Position numbers and translations under genes: made by a program. Positions 63,606 through 64,000 of a DNA stretch of 64,000 bases are shown here, in pieces. Source of the DNA: an uncultured Nitrospira sp. (GTDB lineage Bacteria > Nitrospirota > Nitrospiria > Nitrospirales > Nitrospiraceae); assembly GCA_902500785.1 (NCBI GenBank), contig CABVRW010000005.1:18908-82907 (forward strand), written 5' to 3'. The notes under the pieces were generated by a model that saw nothing but the letters and a program-made list of their open reading frames with translations, had not been told where the DNA came from and made no database searches. Position 1 is the first letter of the stretch. Every line of letters starts with the position of its first letter.

Positions 63606-64000
63606 TTACCGAAACAGATTCGCGCGATGAAAAGCGAGGAATTTCTTCTCAGGCCAGAACTTATCCGGCATGCGAATCTTAGCTTTGGAATATTCGATAA
63701 ACGCAGCCTCAATCATTTTACAGGGAAGGTATGTCATAAGCTCTGAGGAAAGCCTAATTTCGTAAGAATCGTCTATTGTCCACAGGCCATGATCAAACGC
63801 ATCGTGATGAAGTGAACACAGGCACAGACCATTTCTTGGATTGGCACGAAGATCTTCTCTCGCGGACCAAGGGATAATATGTCCTGCCGTTAACAGCTGA
63901 GGGACGGGATTGGAACAGACGCAGCATCTGCTTCCGTAGGAAGCCAGCACAGCTTCTCTGAAGAATCTCTGGTGCAATCTAACTTTAGCTTCACGGGCTC
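63606..64000 (-). CDS. HNH endonuclease, cut by the window edge
   Basis: C-terminal 131 residues of an HNH-type endonuclease; the frame continues past the right edge with no start, reading AREAKVRLHQRFFREAV. Seen: the zinc-knuckle pair CCVCS, LLTAGHIIPWSAREDLRANP, NGLCLCSLHHDAFDHGLW, which is the HNH core. Related proteins are restriction-like endonucleases. GC content here falls to about 37-45%, against about 60-68% a kilobase away, so horizontal acquisition is likely. Confidence 0.85.
   Translation of the reverse strand, partial: AREAKVRLHQRFFREAVLASYGSRCCVCSNPVPQLLTAGHIIPWSAREDLRANPRNGLCLCSLHHDAFDHGLWTIDDSYEIRLSSELMTYLPCKMIEAAFIEYSKAKIRMPDKFWPEKKFLAFHRANLFR

Noticed and set aside
1..64000. 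tRNA, rRNA, CRISPR arrays, insertion sequences and prophage genes
   Set aside because: I looked for T-loop text, regular repeat-spacer series, transposase motifs and phage structural genes and saw none.

Overview
The window is about 64 kb of high-GC (roughly 60%) Gram-negative chromosome. It is densely packed on both strands with short intergenic gaps. I see no rRNA, tRNA, CRISPR array, transposase or phage gene. Outer-membrane proteins, lipoproteins, several hybrid histidine kinases, a BolA/Grx4 pair and glutathione-dependent enzymes fit a free-living, probably chemolithotrophic bacterium. The gene mix resembles Nitrospira (Nitrospirota), but that is inference: no marker gene is present.

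Layout. 1-6 kb (minus): YkgJ-DUF2156 fusion, hybrid histidine kinase, CbbQ-type AAA+ ATPase, DUF167. 6-12.4 kb (plus): ATP-grasp-like protein, glutaredoxin-like protein, KamA lysine 2,3-aminomutase-like radical SAM enzyme, long-form dCTP deaminase, membrane protein, and a TIGR04283/TIGR04282 transferase pair. 12.6-15.5 kb: SDR, HAD-UbiA fusion, Grx4 and BolA. 16.1-20.8 kb (plus): a signalling cluster made of a stand-alone receiver, a kinase with an N-terminal Rossmann domain, a periplasmic-sensor kinase and a secreted haem protein, with overlapping reading frames. 21-28 kb: bactofilin, PBP1B-type synthase, FadL-type porin, a second hybrid kinase and a decayed sodium:solute symporter. 29-42.4 kb: NmrA-like protein, an exported Tyr/Gly-rich protein, an ankyrin/proline-rich/barrel-like protein, glutathionyl-hydroquinone reductase, FKBP, DUF4832 lipoprotein, SDR, lipoproteins, RMD1/YagE and DUF481. 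42.4-53.4 kb: two HI0933-type flavoproteins, an RBBP9-type hydrolase, DUF202, DUF748, a GNAT/C39-like pair, an Omp85-type protein, a Na+/H+ antiporter and an aldo/keto reductase. 53.6-58.3 kb (plus): an operon of CFA-type methyltransferase, DUF2878, DUF1295, a DUF6134-type protein and a Blc lipocalin, then a small protein and a short SDR. 58.3-63.6 kb (minus): MscS-family channel, YaeQ, SUI1, AlkC and small proteins. The right edge is clearly AT-richer and carries an HNH endonuclease gene that runs off the window.

Most genes are recognisable housekeeping or envelope families. The least explained parts are (i) the ATP-grasp/KamA/YkgJ-DUF2156 neighbourhood at 4.5-10.4 kb, (ii) the four-gene sensory cluster at 16.1-20.8 kb, (iii) a short intergenic sequence present twice, 26 kb apart, each time just upstream of a gene, and (iv) two consensus-like promoters placed so close to the start codon that the mRNAs would be leaderless.
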